This document shows, piece after piece, positions 9,500 to 23,300 of a stretch of 64,000 bases of DNA. This DNA comes from Colias croceus (lineage: Eukaryota; Arthropoda; Insecta; Lepidoptera; Pieridae). Numbering within the stretch: position 1 is the first letter of the stretch; every line of letters starts with the position of its first letter. Location of the stretch: contig NC_059568.1 of assembly GCF_905220415.1 (NCBI RefSeq), positions 11,408,001 to 11,472,000 on the forward strand, written 5' to 3'. Made by a program: the position numbers and the translations under genes. The notes beneath the pieces were generated by a model. It saw only the letters and a list, made by a program, of their open reading frames with translations. It made no database searches and had not been told where the DNA came from.

Positions 9500-11327
9500 T
9501 CACGTTGCTGGTTGGATGCCCTTCGGCTTTATCATCATGGATGCTTTCTTCAGGGTGTAGTCCCAACCTCTCCAACGGAACCACACGATACCTGTAAAAA
9601 AGTGTTTTGTAGGTACTGTGTTTTTACAAACTAAGAAATAAAGCTTGATATTATTACATAATAGTATTTAGGGATTTTTTTCATTAGAGCAACATTCGTC
9701 AAAGAGTAAACAGTAAAAGAACTAAGTTGAACGAAGTTCACAGTTCACTAAAGGTAAGGAAATATGCAACAATCGTGTGTCCAATTACTTATTAGTTTTG
9801 TGATTTATTTTTTGTTACGTTATACCTTGTCTGGCTGTAAGATCTTGTGGGTCATGAAGATATAAGCCGTTGAGACCACGTCCACATGACTTCCACCACC
9901 AACCACCTTTCAGCATTGACGCGCAGTTTAATGACGATCTGTCATTATCTCTGTAATACAATGAAAAATTGAGGACAAGTTAATTTTATGTAAAATCTAT
10001 GTACATTCAAATAATTGTTCCTCAACAGGCTTGTTCAAGTCTATTTGGAATTTTTTATTATTTACATGTATTTTTCATGCTGTCACATACTAATACTATA
10101 CTAAAACATAGATCGCATTATTACAAAACACGGACTTACTGAACACCGGGTCTTAAAATTAAAATAATGGTCTAAGTAAAAGTTTAAGTCTAATTACAAA
10201 ACATGTTTTAGCGTTAAACCATAGATAGGTAAGAACAGCTAATCTTCGCTAAAGTTAAACCAAGACTTTATAGTTTGGCTTTAGTAAGGCATATTTTGGT
10301 AGGTATAAGTCGTTTGTAAGCTCACCTGTTATAGGTCGAAAAGGGACTGTTGTTGGATCCGTACCACGGATCATTGAGGGAGTCTCCAGCGTTACCCTCA
10401 TACCCATCTATCTCTAGTTTGTAGTATTCCGCTTCAGAGTAAATCTTGAAGTGCGAATACTGCGCGTATCTGTTAAAAATTAATAGTTTATAAATAAACA
10501 AGCTTTAAACAAGACTGTCAATCCATAGATACCTACCTACCTATCTACTGATATAAAAAAAGAAAGAGAACGAGTTAAGTAGGTACTTTGAAGATATTTC
10601 TATCACGATTGATATATCTAACCTTAGAACTCAACATCCAGTGATGAAAACTGAAAGCAGAATGAAAATCGGGGCAGCAGTTTTTGAGTTTATCGCGAAC
10701 AGATAGACGCGACACTGGATATACCTATTATGTTAATTCATAATTGTATATGCAAATATAATTTTTTTAGTAACTTCACGACACTTACAGCGATCACTAT
10801 ATACCTAACTTCTTACTATAAAAATTAAAAATATATCTATATTGGGTTAGGATTTACCTCTTGTTACCATCAAAGTCCTCAAGTTCCACACGAAGCATAT
10901 AATCGTCGTTATTAGTCAGCATGTATATATTTTCATTTCCAAGCCAGAACTCTTTGCTTGGGTCACCGAAGCCGTTCTTGTAATCGCTCCAATCTCTATT
11001 GAAATTTTCAGCTGGAGTTCCATAGTCATCTCGACGGTGTATAACCTGATAAAATTTAGATAATTAATTAAATACTGATCTACTTAAAAAAAGAATATGT
11101 TGTATTACATAAATACTCTGATGTTATTTGATTATCGAAGTGGAAGAGGCAGTATAATTGCAAACATAAACATTAGATCATGTGTGTGGACTTACCGTCC
11201 AACCGCCGTCGGCTACAGCTTGTTCACAGAAGACTTTTAAGAACCAGTATGTTGTTCCACGAATCTGCAGGTAATATACCCCAGATTCTCGCATGCCAGC
11301 ATTCAGTAGATCCACACAGGAGAAACC
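9500..11327 (-). CDS. exons 4-8 of the fibrinogen-related gene: fibrinogen C-terminal domain
   Basis: Five exons (11327-11196, 11045-10858, 10469-10326, 9950-9826, 9591-9500) form one FReD domain of 226 residues. Visible marks: GFSCVDLLNAG with SGVYYLQI at the start, a first Cys pair (C501/C531), GGWTVIHRR, NFNRDWSDYKNGFG, KEFWLGNENIY, a DND calcium-site motif, LNCASM with GGWWW and C661/C674 spaced 13 apart, LNGLY, and the closing WFRWRGWDYTLKKASMMI. The usual His after the last Cys (CH..NLNG) is Gly here (CGRGLNG), which may change ligand binding. The short introns between exons (9592-9825, 9951-10325, 10470-10857, 11046-11195) hold only AT-rich sequence and a repeat scrap near 10620-10735. 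Confidence 0.97.
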
Positions 11328-14300
11328 CTGAAAAGAGTATTATATTTTATTGCCATCTAAGTCATCGCTGCGTCAACACATTCGCTAGAGCGTACGCGCC
11401 TTGCGCAACCCGCACAGCCTTAGGTAATAATAGCACAGCATACATCGCGACGCATTTAAAATCATTTAAAGTAATTCAATCATGTTTATATGCGAACGTA
11501 ACAATATGGTAATTCAATAAAGTTATCATAAAATATATACATTTTAATAATGTTATGCTCTGTAATCTGTTGCTTTCATTTCCGTTATTCATAATAATAT
11601 ATGTAGGTAGGCATTTTATTAAAATTACCAGCAGTGATGATAAAGCTATTGTTATTAAAACGTATAAAACGAATTTCAAGCATTTGTTCCTATTGTTGCA
11701 AAATGAGGAACTTATATATATGTATATGTATTATCTGCAATGGCAAACATTCTAATTAATTTAAATATATTCAACTTGTAATTAAATAACACAATACACG
11801 TTATACAATAAAATAACAAAATATCAAACACAGAAAGGTACAAATCCTTAATTAAAGTAAATACGTAGTACTTAGGTACCTAGTTATTTAATTACTTATT
11901 TGTGGAAGACTAGTTAGGTAACAGAAGGAGCGAGCTTAGTTGGTCGTTGTAAAGTTAATTTCTTTATGAAAAACGATTACCTACGGCCTTAGGGCCGAAA
12001 GAACAGGACGCGTGGAACGAGACTTAAAGACGATAGATGTGAAAAATTGGAGAACCCGGGCAACCGGCAAAGGATCGAGATGTCTGGAAGAAAATACTAG
12101 ACCAGGCCAAGGCCCACTCGCGGCTGTAGAGCCTCAGATGATGATGATGATTAGGGCCGAAAGAACTGATTATTTGACTTGACAAATTGAATCTATTACA
12201 TTAACATATCATCTATATATATACCAAACCCTGCACTAAAAAAAATCATATTGTTATGTTAAATTATATGAGTTGGTTTTTACCAAATAGAACAAACAAT
12301 AGAATTTTTGTTAACTGGTTCTAATAAATCTATACTATAATATTATTAATGCGAAAGTAACTCTGTCTGTCTGTCTGCCTACTCAATCACGTCTTAACTA
12401 CTGAACCAATTTGCATGAAATTTGGTATAGAGATAGGTTTTATCCCGGAAATCCCACGGGAACGGGAACTATGCAGGTTTTTCTTTGACTGCGCGGGCGA
12501 AGCGGCGGGTGGAAAGCTAGTTACCTAATATTTGTTACTTTCTTGATGACTAAGAACTGGGCTACGTCAAATAAAACGAAAATGAATCGCCCAATATGTT
12601 GCCATATAAGCGAGAACTTGAGAAGGCTCTACAAATTCTGCATAATAGTAGTTACGGTTTTTATGGAAAAAATGCACGGAAATGGAGCAGTAGAGTAACA
12701 TCTGCACTCTGCTGGGGCTGCTAGTTAAACATAATTTACTACTTATATACAAATGTATACAAATGACCCCGGCTTCGCCCGTGGTACCTACATGTTTACG
12801 TTTATTTTTCATAAAAACTATCCTATCTCTCAAGTTGGATTGAACTGCACATGGTGTGCGAATTTTATTATAATCGGTTAAGTGGTTTAGGAGTCCATTG
12901 AGGACAAACATTGTGACACGAGATTTATATATATTAAGATGTAGGACGTAGGTGTGATAACACTATCTCTAACGGCGTTTCTAAATAAAGTCTATCGTGA
13001 CTCGTGAGAGAAGTTTATCGAGTTTGCTTTTTCCTTTTTTATTTTTATTTAAATTACCTACTGCAGTTTGCTTTAGCTCGTAAATATTTGTTGAAATCGA
13101 GTATTTTCTCAAAACGAGTAGGTACGCAGCACCCATTATTATTTGCGTAGGTACATTTAAAATATCTGCCATAATACCTAACACTTTTAAAATATTTATA
13201 ATTATAGACCGTATTCCACTAAAACATTTTTATATGTAAAAAGTTTCATGCTTTTAAGTTGCAAGTTTCAATAGGTATGTATAAATTCATTTCGAATTCG
13301 AATAATGGCAAAGGTATTAAATATATAAATAATTTATTATACCTACCTACCCACATAACATTTAGTAAAGGCTACATAACATAATATAAACGATATACCT
13401 ACCTATATATAAGTGATATCTTTCTAGTACATTGATAAGAATGGCAATGATAAATACTAGCTTACCGCCCGCGGCTTCGCCCGCTTTCCCTAAAACGATT
13501 TGAAATTTAAACTATCCTATCTCTCAAGTTGGATCCAACTGCACATGGTGTGCGAATTTTATTATAATCGGTTATGAGTCCATTGAAGACAAACATTGTG
13601 ACACGAGATTTATATACTTATATATTAAGATTTAAGCAGAACGGAAGGAATTATTTAAAAGAAAGCATATACCTAGGTATCTAATGTGCGGATACCAATA
13701 GTAAATTCGCCGTTGCGGTAATAGGTTTACAAGCGTCATTTGAAATGTCATTCATTATAGGCAAAAGTGATATAAAAATCAAGATATAAATAATTGCATC
13801 ACGTAAAGTTAACATTCAAACATCTATAAGAAGTATGTATGTTTGTAAAACAATAACCAGAGTAGTGATAAGTAAAAAAGGTTTCATGGGAACTAAAGTT
13901 TTTATTAGATACTAGGTAGGTATATTAAATCTGCGGAAGGCGGTAACATTGTATTGAACCAAATTTACGTAACTTTACCACCTTCCTTGTAAGGAACTTC
14001 ACTAATAGGTGACATTTTCAATACCAGTTGAGTTGCTCAGTGTATACGGAATATAATATTATGTTAAGAGAACATGTAGGTTGCCCACACAGATCAGAAG
14101 AGGTAAATTTTTTATTCAATCCATGCTAATATTATAAATGCGAAAGTAACTCTGTCTGTCTGTCTGTTACTCAATCACGCCTTAACTACTGAACCAATTT
14201 GCATGAAATTTGGTATCTTAGAGATATTTTGATACCCGAGAAAGGACACTGACGGCTACTTTTTACCCCGGGAAATAGGATAGTTTTTATCCCGGAAATC

Positions 14301-17300
14301 CCACGGGAACGGGAACTATGCGGGTTTTTCTTTGACTGCGCGGGCGAAGCTGCGGGTGGAAAGCTAGTTACCTAATATTTGTTACTTTCTTGATGACTAA
14401 GAACTGGGCTACGTCAAATAAAACGAAAATGAATCGCCCAATATGTTGCCATATAAGCGAGAACTTGAGAAGGCTCTACAAATTCTGCATAATAGTAGTT
14501 ACGGTTTTTATGGAAAAAATGCACGGAAATGGAGCAGTAGAGCAACATCTGCACTCTGCTGGGGCTGCTAGTTAAACATAATTTACTACTTATATACAAA
14601 TGTATACAAATGACTTGCGTCAATTTGAGCTTGTTTAATACATTATACAGCGCTTACTCACACATTCTAAATTTCAAATTATAATATCACAACATGAACC
14701 TAAAGTAATTAATAACAACAAATTGACTTCAACTCTAAATGAGAATATATAGCCTAGGTACGTTGAGAATAAAACAATCGATATTATATGGAATCTTCGA
14801 TAATGAACTAGGAATGTATCTGAAGATAAATTTATGAATATTAGCCTTGTCTCTATCAACCATAATACCTACGTAATAGTTAGATAGGTAAGTAATCATT
14901 TTAAAAGCTATTCGAAATTTTTATTATTTGATACACTCCAATGATACTCTATAATGCAAAACCTGTCTCCTCTATACTTATTGCAGAACAACGTTTAAAG
15001 GATCTATAATATCTAAAGCAGCATTTATGTCGAAATAAGAAGGGCGTTAAGAAAAGCAGCATTATGTAGGCGCGTTCATTTCTCGCGGCAAACAGCAAAT
15101 TACGTGAAAACCAGTTGTTACAGTAATTCTTTTCTCTGCACTGTTAAACACTGATTGTCCAGGAAATTTATTATGGTTGACATCTTAAAAAATAAATTAT
15201 TCATTTAATATTATAAATAGCTTTTAGTTACAAAGTGATCAAAGCTTTCATTTTACTTCAATATTTAGTAACCCTATATTCCCATATTATTATATGTCTT
15301 TTAAATTATTTAATATACAAAACAATGATTTATAATTAATTTCCTTAGTAGCAGAAGTATATGTACTAGGTATGTTATATAAAACCACGGTGCTGTTTAA
15401 TCGTAAATGTAATTTCTGAGGCATATAAGAATAAAACATAAGAACTTTAAATCACATATAGAACAATAATCAATAAACGTAATAGGACAAAACATTTAAT
15501 ATTTACCTAGTTGCTTTAAAAAGTTTCTAGTCAAAACCCCTTATTTCAACACTCTTAGATAAATACTCATAAGTCCTAAGAAACGGCATTCTAAACCTAA
15601 TATTTAATTTCAAACGGTAAATGTCGCAACTGCTTTAGAACAAATGGTCTAATAAATAAGATAAGATTTTACTTGAGGTGTACCTGTAACCGTATAACTA
15701 TCTTAGCGATAGGAAACAGTTAACCAATGTCTTTCAAATACTGTATTACTAGTTCCCTCTATTTCCCAACCGACGGCTCTAAAAGGTATCAAAGCAGGTA
15801 CATTAGCATTGTAGTTAACTATAAGTTGGTTTGTTTGGGTTGCAATCGCAACAACATTTTAAATTAATATTAAATTTACGATAATAAAACCCGATTGCAC
15901 CTTTGGTCTTTGGACAGCAGATATAGCTAGCTGGTATTAATTAATATGAACTAATTTGGTAAAATTATAATATTATTGGATTTATAATCACATCTATTTA
16001 AACCAAATGCAAAGAATGTACATAGATATGTATTAGGAAACATGTATAACATAACGGATGCTGGGTAAAGTATTTAACAGCAATATTATGAAAATAAAAC
16101 TTGACACATTAGTTCCATTCGACAGGAAGACATTTTGAGACACAAAAAATATCATACCTGGGTACAGAAAATTATACCTTAACATAACCATAAAAGTTGA
16201 AAGTATTGTATAACTCACTTTAACGTCCTTATAATTGGCGACAATTTCCGATGCAAATGTGTTGTTTCCGACGATGGGTTTGTTTTTAACACTGGGAAAG
16301 ATGATTCCGCCTTTGCGGCTGGAGGGTCGTGGGCTTGTGGGCCCACTGCTTGCCGGTGTAACAGTCACCGTGGCGCTGGTGGGACTCGCGCTCGAATTAC
16401 TCGGACTGCTCGGGCTGTACGTGACACCAAAATTAGATACTAGAAACATTACGACGTATGCTACGCTACACACAATCAAAAAACACCAAGTACTAAAATT
16501 CGCATATCATTTCGCAAATACATTCGCATAGTTTTCACCAAACGTTCGCTTTAGATTATATAATAAAAAGAATGGTTTCACCTGTTATTTGCTGTTGATG
16601 TTGCCGGTGTAGTAAAAGCGGCGGTGCTCGTGCTCGGGTCAGTTGAAGGTTCTTCAACTCTGTATCTATTTGGCGCATATTCCACTAGTCGATCTATAGT
16701 TGGATCAAGTAAGAGTTCCGCGGGCACTGGACGCTGAGCGAGGGTAGCTACATCATCTTCTTGTTTTTTTAATCGTTTCTCAACCATGTCAAGGTTTTCA
16801 ATAATAAGATTTGTTTTAACACGCAAATCATTGTGAATTTGTCCAATTGCACGTTCTTGTCTTTGAGTTTGTGTAAGAAGTTCATCTGATTTTGGCACTA
16901 AGTCATCAACTGAACTCTTCGTACCGACCACAACGTCCCATACTTCATCCATTTTTTCAGATACACTCATCATAGGTATAATCTTATTTACCAAAGTATC
17001 TATTTTGCTTGCTTTTGCGATAGGTGAAGGAGTTGTTGCCGTTCGATTTTTAAATATATTATTGATGTTTATTGAAGCAGACTCCGGCTCGACTATTGCA
17101 GCATGAACATCAGCCATCATATAAAGAACTTTACCAAGATTTTCCGATACGAGATTAATATGAAATTGTAATTTTCTATCAACTGTTGACATTGATGTTC
17201 TAAGTTGGTCGACTTCTTTAGTTATTTCATTTATCACTTCAGTATTAAGACCTTTTGCAATTTCTATGACATTAAGATTGATGGGTTTCTTCTCACTTGC

Positions 17301-20300
17301 TTCAGCATTGATATCATCCACTGGTAAGAAGTTATTATCAATTTGAGTTTTAAGACCAACTAATTTTGAATCTATATCGGATACTTTTTGATCTAATGAT
17401 TCTAGTTTTTTATCAAGAAGTTGAGTATTGCTTATTCTGTTATCATTATATCTTTTGTTCATATTCTCTGTGACAATATCATCTTCATCGAAACGACTGA
17501 AAAGTTTTAAATCCAAATTTCCTAATTTAGATATTATAGCATCGGTTTTATGAATATTGTCATTAACTCGCGAATCTAAAGCCTCAACTCTTCGCATGAG
17601 ATGTTCAACAGCTTTGTCTAAGTTCTCTATTCTCTGTAACTTTGTTTCCAAAGTGCTTACTATTACTTCAAACACGTTGAAAATATATTGTTCCCTGAAA
17701 CAAAGAAAGAATGCCATTGAAATAAAATCTTTATTATGCTCGTAATCTCATTGACCTAATTTAAATTGCCTAAATTGCAAAGTTTATAGTGCAAAATGCG
17801 CCGTAACTATTGAGAGTACCCACTATGAGCAATTGAGCGTTATGCGTTTACGTAATAGTAAAAATAGAAACGTTTGAAGGTGCGACATACGTGCACGTGC
17901 AGTGTCAACTGTCAACTACTCATACAAATATGTTTCGGTTGCGTTTGTAATGTATGATCTGCACTAAACAATTTCGTATTGTAATATTAGGCTACTTCTA
18001 CTTCATAGTATCCTTTAGACACATTATAATAGCCTGTGTGAATAAGAATAATTAATAATGCCTCAGCTTTACAGCATGTCTTATGTTCTAAATTGAACAA
18101 ACAAGTCTAATACATTTTTAACTCATTAAGACTCTCCTAAAATTATACATATTATCCTTCCTTAAAATTCTGAGAAACTTTTTATGAATGTTCCTCGTAT
18201 GGTAATGATAACTATTAATCTATAATATATCTATAACTTAATATAATAACACTTTCCTCGTATATAGTAGGATCAACATCAGTACATAAACAATAAAAAA
18301 GCTTTACATTACGCCGTATTATGCTGAGACAAAAGCTGGCACGATCGCATTACCACAGTATTACATAGTAACGTATGCATAACGTAGCTTGATTGCGAAA
18401 ATTTTTAAGTACATAAATTGTCTTCACTCGTGATTAGTGAATGCATTTATATCAGATATTGTATTCGACTTTACAAATGATTGGAGCAATACAACCGTTG
18501 CCCAATATATTTGATCTGACTGGGCGATAAAATAATTGTCAGTGCACAATGTTTAATAACACTTAAGGTGAACAATTATTTCCATTACAAAATATTAAAT
18601 AGAGCAGACTATACAAACCTTTTTCTCTATCACGTAGGTAGTAAACTTTGCTTTTTTTGGATATTAGTTCTGATTCAGTTCATGTTTTAGATGGCCGAAT
18701 AGGTAGGTACTAGAAAAATGTAATGATTGTTTAAATTCATATTAAGTACCTATATATTAGGTTCGTAATATTATAAACAAAATTACCACATTATTTAAAC
18801 GTAAATCTCAAAGTTACAGTCAGGTGGCTAAGGCATGTTCTCAAGTCAGTGTTGTCACCTGATCATATTATTATAATAATATTTGCAACCGTACCAGTAG
18901 TGTTACGCAAATCTGCCTTAAAATTATGGGTGCTGCCTGTAAAGTGGAGCGGTGTAAAAGCATTTACTTTATTAAATCGATTGACTAGTCCTAAACCAAT
19001 TATATAAATTTTGTGCATTTCTTGTTGACATCAAGTTATGCGTTTGCACAAGCAGGTGTTTGAATTGCTATTTTGAAACTCGGCTCGAAATTGCTGGAAA
19101 GATACAAATAGAGCGCAATCAGTTCGGCCTACCTGAGCCTCCTACGTTATACGTAGTTACCTGCTATATATTTTTTCTATCGACTTCGTCCCACGTCAAA
19201 ACTTGAGTTTAGAAGTCCATTAACAAAAAGGTATTACCTAAGTACACGTTGAAGCCTACAAGTTTGGTATGGTATGGAGGGTGTTTTTGTGAAAATATTC
19301 TCAATAATGTTTGGTCAGCTTTGTTGCGAAATGGTATTGAGAATTATTATGCAACGAACACATTTCAGTGGACTGGTTTACGGTATTGAGTCCTCAAGAA
19401 GTGGAGTACGAAGTGAGTGGCTGGGAGCTAATCGGTCACCGAGCGCGGAGCGGCGCTGATGGCAGCACTAACGATGTGAATGTGGCTCAGGGACTTATAC
19501 ATTGTATCTCGAGCGTGCAACCCGCGCAACGCTTTGTCACTTGCTATTGTAACGCCGGTATCCACAAAGCACCTTAATGGACACATCAAATTTAAATAAC
19601 AGAGATATCGAGTAGTCACTTACGATGTTTCCGATAGTAATGAGTAAAAGAAACATTTAGATACAACTAGCAAACGAAAGAGTATAAGTATTTCGTTTGA
19701 GGGATATCCATTATCCATGTCCCTAGTATCTAATTTATGCTCCTCATGCACTCATATGCAAATTTGACAATCGGGTCGAGCCGAGAGTAATTAATAATTA
19801 TTATGACTGATATGATTTTACAGTTGTCGACTCTCGATACATTTGTGAGCGAGTGGGCCTTGTGACTAGCGCACTGTGTCTGCAATAAGGTTGTCAGGTT
19901 TAATGCGTAAACAGCTGGTAACATGTTGTGTACAGAACGGACATTCATCGTGGACCCTGGTGTATTACTTTAACTAACATTACATTTAATATGTTATCTA
20001 CATTGAGCAAAATGCGGCGATTTATATGTTACCATTTATGGATTATTTAAATGCAATGAAATATTCGCTTAATTTAATTGAAGGCCAAATCATGCTCTAC
20101 ATATGCAAATGTATGCGCTCTTATGTATTATACTCATAAAAACAAATGAAGCGTGCTAGATTTACAATAATTAATAATCCATTTTAAGCACTTAGTTGGC
20201 TAATTAAATGCGTAAGTACTTAGCGTAACCGGAGCTCGGAGTCGGTATCGTATAGCTATCCACTAACGTCTTTGTAGCAAAAACCACATATAGGGCAGGA

Positions 20301-23300
20301 TTATTAAAAACTCGCATAGAAATAAAATTGTGAAGATACGGAATATACGGAATCTGTCATGATCTATCGCATGAATGTGGTAATGTGGTAAATAACCGTA
20401 AAAGAAAAGTACATGCTGTGCCGCGCGTTTTCACCGATCAGCGGGCTAAAGCAAGTATGTATTTCCTCAAAAGTGAATTCCGATCATAGAAATTAGAAAT
20501 CTAAATAACAAGGAACGTTTAGATTTCTATGATTCCGATATACCATTGTGGGTGATGGGGCACATGGGTTCTACGCTCTCCACAAAAGAGGCAGTCAGAA
20601 AAATAAATAAAGTGTACCTACCAATTTCTTTAAATTATGAGCTTATATTTATGGATGCATTTATACAGGGTTACTTGTAAAACACCAGCAACCTCGCAGG
20701 ACAAGATAGCTAACATCATAAGCAACAACATTTGTTCTACGACTTTTGATAATTTGTTAGATTTTATTTTCATACAAAAATAAATATTCATTTAATTTTC
20801 CGTTTGAATATTATAAACTCTACGCCTCCCAAAAATTCTGTAAACAAAAAGCGAACGAGAGGGGGAAGGGGTCGTCGCGTCGTCCATCCGATAATGAATA
20901 GAACATAGACTTACAAATGTTAAGAGAGTACAATAAAAGTTTAAAAAATCATTTAAAAATAATTTATTGCGTTATGCCAAAAGTCGTAGAACAAATGTTG
21001 TTACTAATGATGTTAGCTATCTTGTCCTGCGAGGTTGCTGGTGTTTTACAAGTAACCCTGTATACAGATTACGTTTTACGTTACAAAAGTTTCATCCGGC
21101 TGTTATTTTAAGAAATGTATTAATTTCAAGTGAATCTATTGTATAGCCGCATGGCGTGACTTGTTACAATTCGGATTATTCTTACCAAATTAAAGATGTT
21201 GCGATTTTGTAAAGTTAATTTCCTCACACCAATTTCATAAGTAATCATTTATTAACATGGTTATTTGATGAACGTTGTATGAACTTTCAATTTCAAAACA
21301 CCAAATGTGCTCGAGCAAAACGTAATGTTATGTTTTACTCGAGAATGTCGAGTTCGAACGTTATATTGGAACATGCTTTTATTATTTAGGTTATGCAGAA
21401 GTTTTAATTTTAAGGTTATAACTACTTACATAATTTTTTTAAGTGGAAGAGTGACCCTATTATATGTTTGTAATACTTATGTTTAAGTGGGTACATGTTT
21501 CTCCGACTTATTGTGAGAAAATGGGGTTATACATTCCTAGATCCTATGATCAATTTATACGCACGCTTAAGTTTCAATATCATGCCCACAGATCATGCCT
21601 TATAAAACATCACCTGAAAAAAGATGCCGTGGAAGCTTAGAATACATTTCTAATGTTACGGTGCATTTGCATCAAATGAGCTAATGCTCATTCTAACCCC
21701 ACTATGTCAAATTATTGTAATTTAAACAAGCGTAGAGCATTCTTTCTTTATTCTTCGTGCGTTCGAAAAGATTCTATTCAATGTTCTAATACTGAACAAC
21801 ACTGAATACGAGTTCACGTTTACCTACACAAGATCACGAAATAATGCTCTTGATCTAACTCTATGTTTGTTTGATGTAAATGCACCGTTGTCCGTTACTA
21901 ACATCCAATAAAACAAACGAACAACATCAATAGTAGAAAGTTTTGTAAAAGGGCACTGTAATTAGACATGTAGCAGTTGATCTGGAGATTACATAAATAA
22001 CTATCGATTTAATTCAAAGTGAAGCATGCGTGCTAATTACAAATTATGTACAAGTCAATCGTAAAACAAAAGAGAAATCCTTATTCCTTCACGTATGAGA
22101 CGCGCGTTCAGATTATGAAGCGTTACAAAAATAATGAGGAAATGTGCATTTCACGAATTAAACTTATAAAATTTCAACCGTTTAGCATGATCGACGCAAG
22201 TCTGAAACTAGTGTTTATTATATCTTCATTTTATCTCGCTTTGAATTATCTCAAACATTAGTATATACTTGCTTTATTTTTATTATATTATAGCATATAT
22301 TTTTACTAATCGCCACCGTTCGCATTGACACACCGCGCCGCGCCGCACCGTTGTAATGCTTCTGCAAACAAATCGAATGATATCTACCTATGCTTTAGAA
22401 TTTTCAGTAATAGGAAACTCAAACATAAAATAAAATAGTTTAAATAGTGTTTCACAGCGGTCGTGGAGTATAATATATGTCCAACCATTTGTAAAATTAT
22501 GTAGATACAATATTCCGCCTTGTCGTAATATATGCCTACCTAATAAAACTATTACCTACCACTGAGATATACATATGGAGACGACACCGCCTACATCACT
22601 TATGTTCCGCTCAACATACGCCATATGGCGTAACTGCACGCTCATTTTTAATTTGTTTTAAAGTGAAACGCATGCCTCCCGATATTGCACAAATAATACA
22701 AATAATACGGAAAAGTGCAAAGGAATTACTTTCATCGGTAAGTACCTACCTAAGTAGATAATAATTTTTAAAACTTAGAGCAAAAAAATGGCACACAGAT
22801 ATTGTTCGTGGTGTCTCCTCCATACGAAGTAATATTATCTCAATGTTACCTACGCACGTCTACATAGTAGTTACTTATTAAAGTTATTAAGTCTCTAAAT
22901 ATATGCAAAACTACCTATTTACATAATATTTTTTTACATATACGCATTGATGGGTATTATTAGTTATGTATTTATATTATGTAGGTACATATACTAGGTA
23001 CCTCCTTAGAAAGTATTTTAATTCAGAAAAGTGAAATGTAGCTAATGATAAGAGGAAAGATTAGCATACCTAATATTAATTATATCAAGATTATTTTTAA
23101 TCGCTTTCTAATAAACTTTAATTTACTTCGATACTTTTATGAAGAAGAGGGTCGTTAGCATTAGGTCGTTAGTCTGAAAATAGTGAATCAGAAATTTTGT
23201 TATTATTCAATCACGATTCCCAAATAGAATTGAATAAATTAATCGGTCAATGTGCATTTTTATAATGGACATACAAAAAATAAACTAATATTTAAATATT

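Larger units (their letters stand above)
11328..16218 (-). other. intron 3 of the fibrinogen-related gene, repeat-rich
   Basis: It lies between the linker exon and the first fibrinogen exon (phase 0 on both sides). It holds a LINE tail relic (about 12.0 kb), two related repeats each followed by the same 247-bp segment, and two fragments of another repeat (12.8 and 13.5 kb), all listed separately. From about 14.6 to 16.2 kb I see only AT-rich sequence and no exon. Confidence 0.8.

Noticed and set aside
11902..11913. TGGAAGACTAGT matches the first 12 bases of miR-7.
   Set aside because: The following bases differ from miR-7 and I find no complementary arm nearby, so no precursor hairpin.
16415..16479. 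Hydrophobic, signal-peptide-like reading just upstream of exon 3, with a TATATAA box behind it, suggesting a short secreted isoform.
   Set aside because: The frame opens with TTG, not ATG. The first true ATG leaves only about 12 residues before the exon and no convincing signal sequence. The segment is better explained as intron with a CTAAT branch point.
17695..17717. In-frame ATG 21 bases upstream of exon 2 that would give an MAFFLCF start.
   Set aside because: The hydrophobic residues are just the polypyrimidine tract of a strong splice acceptor translated.
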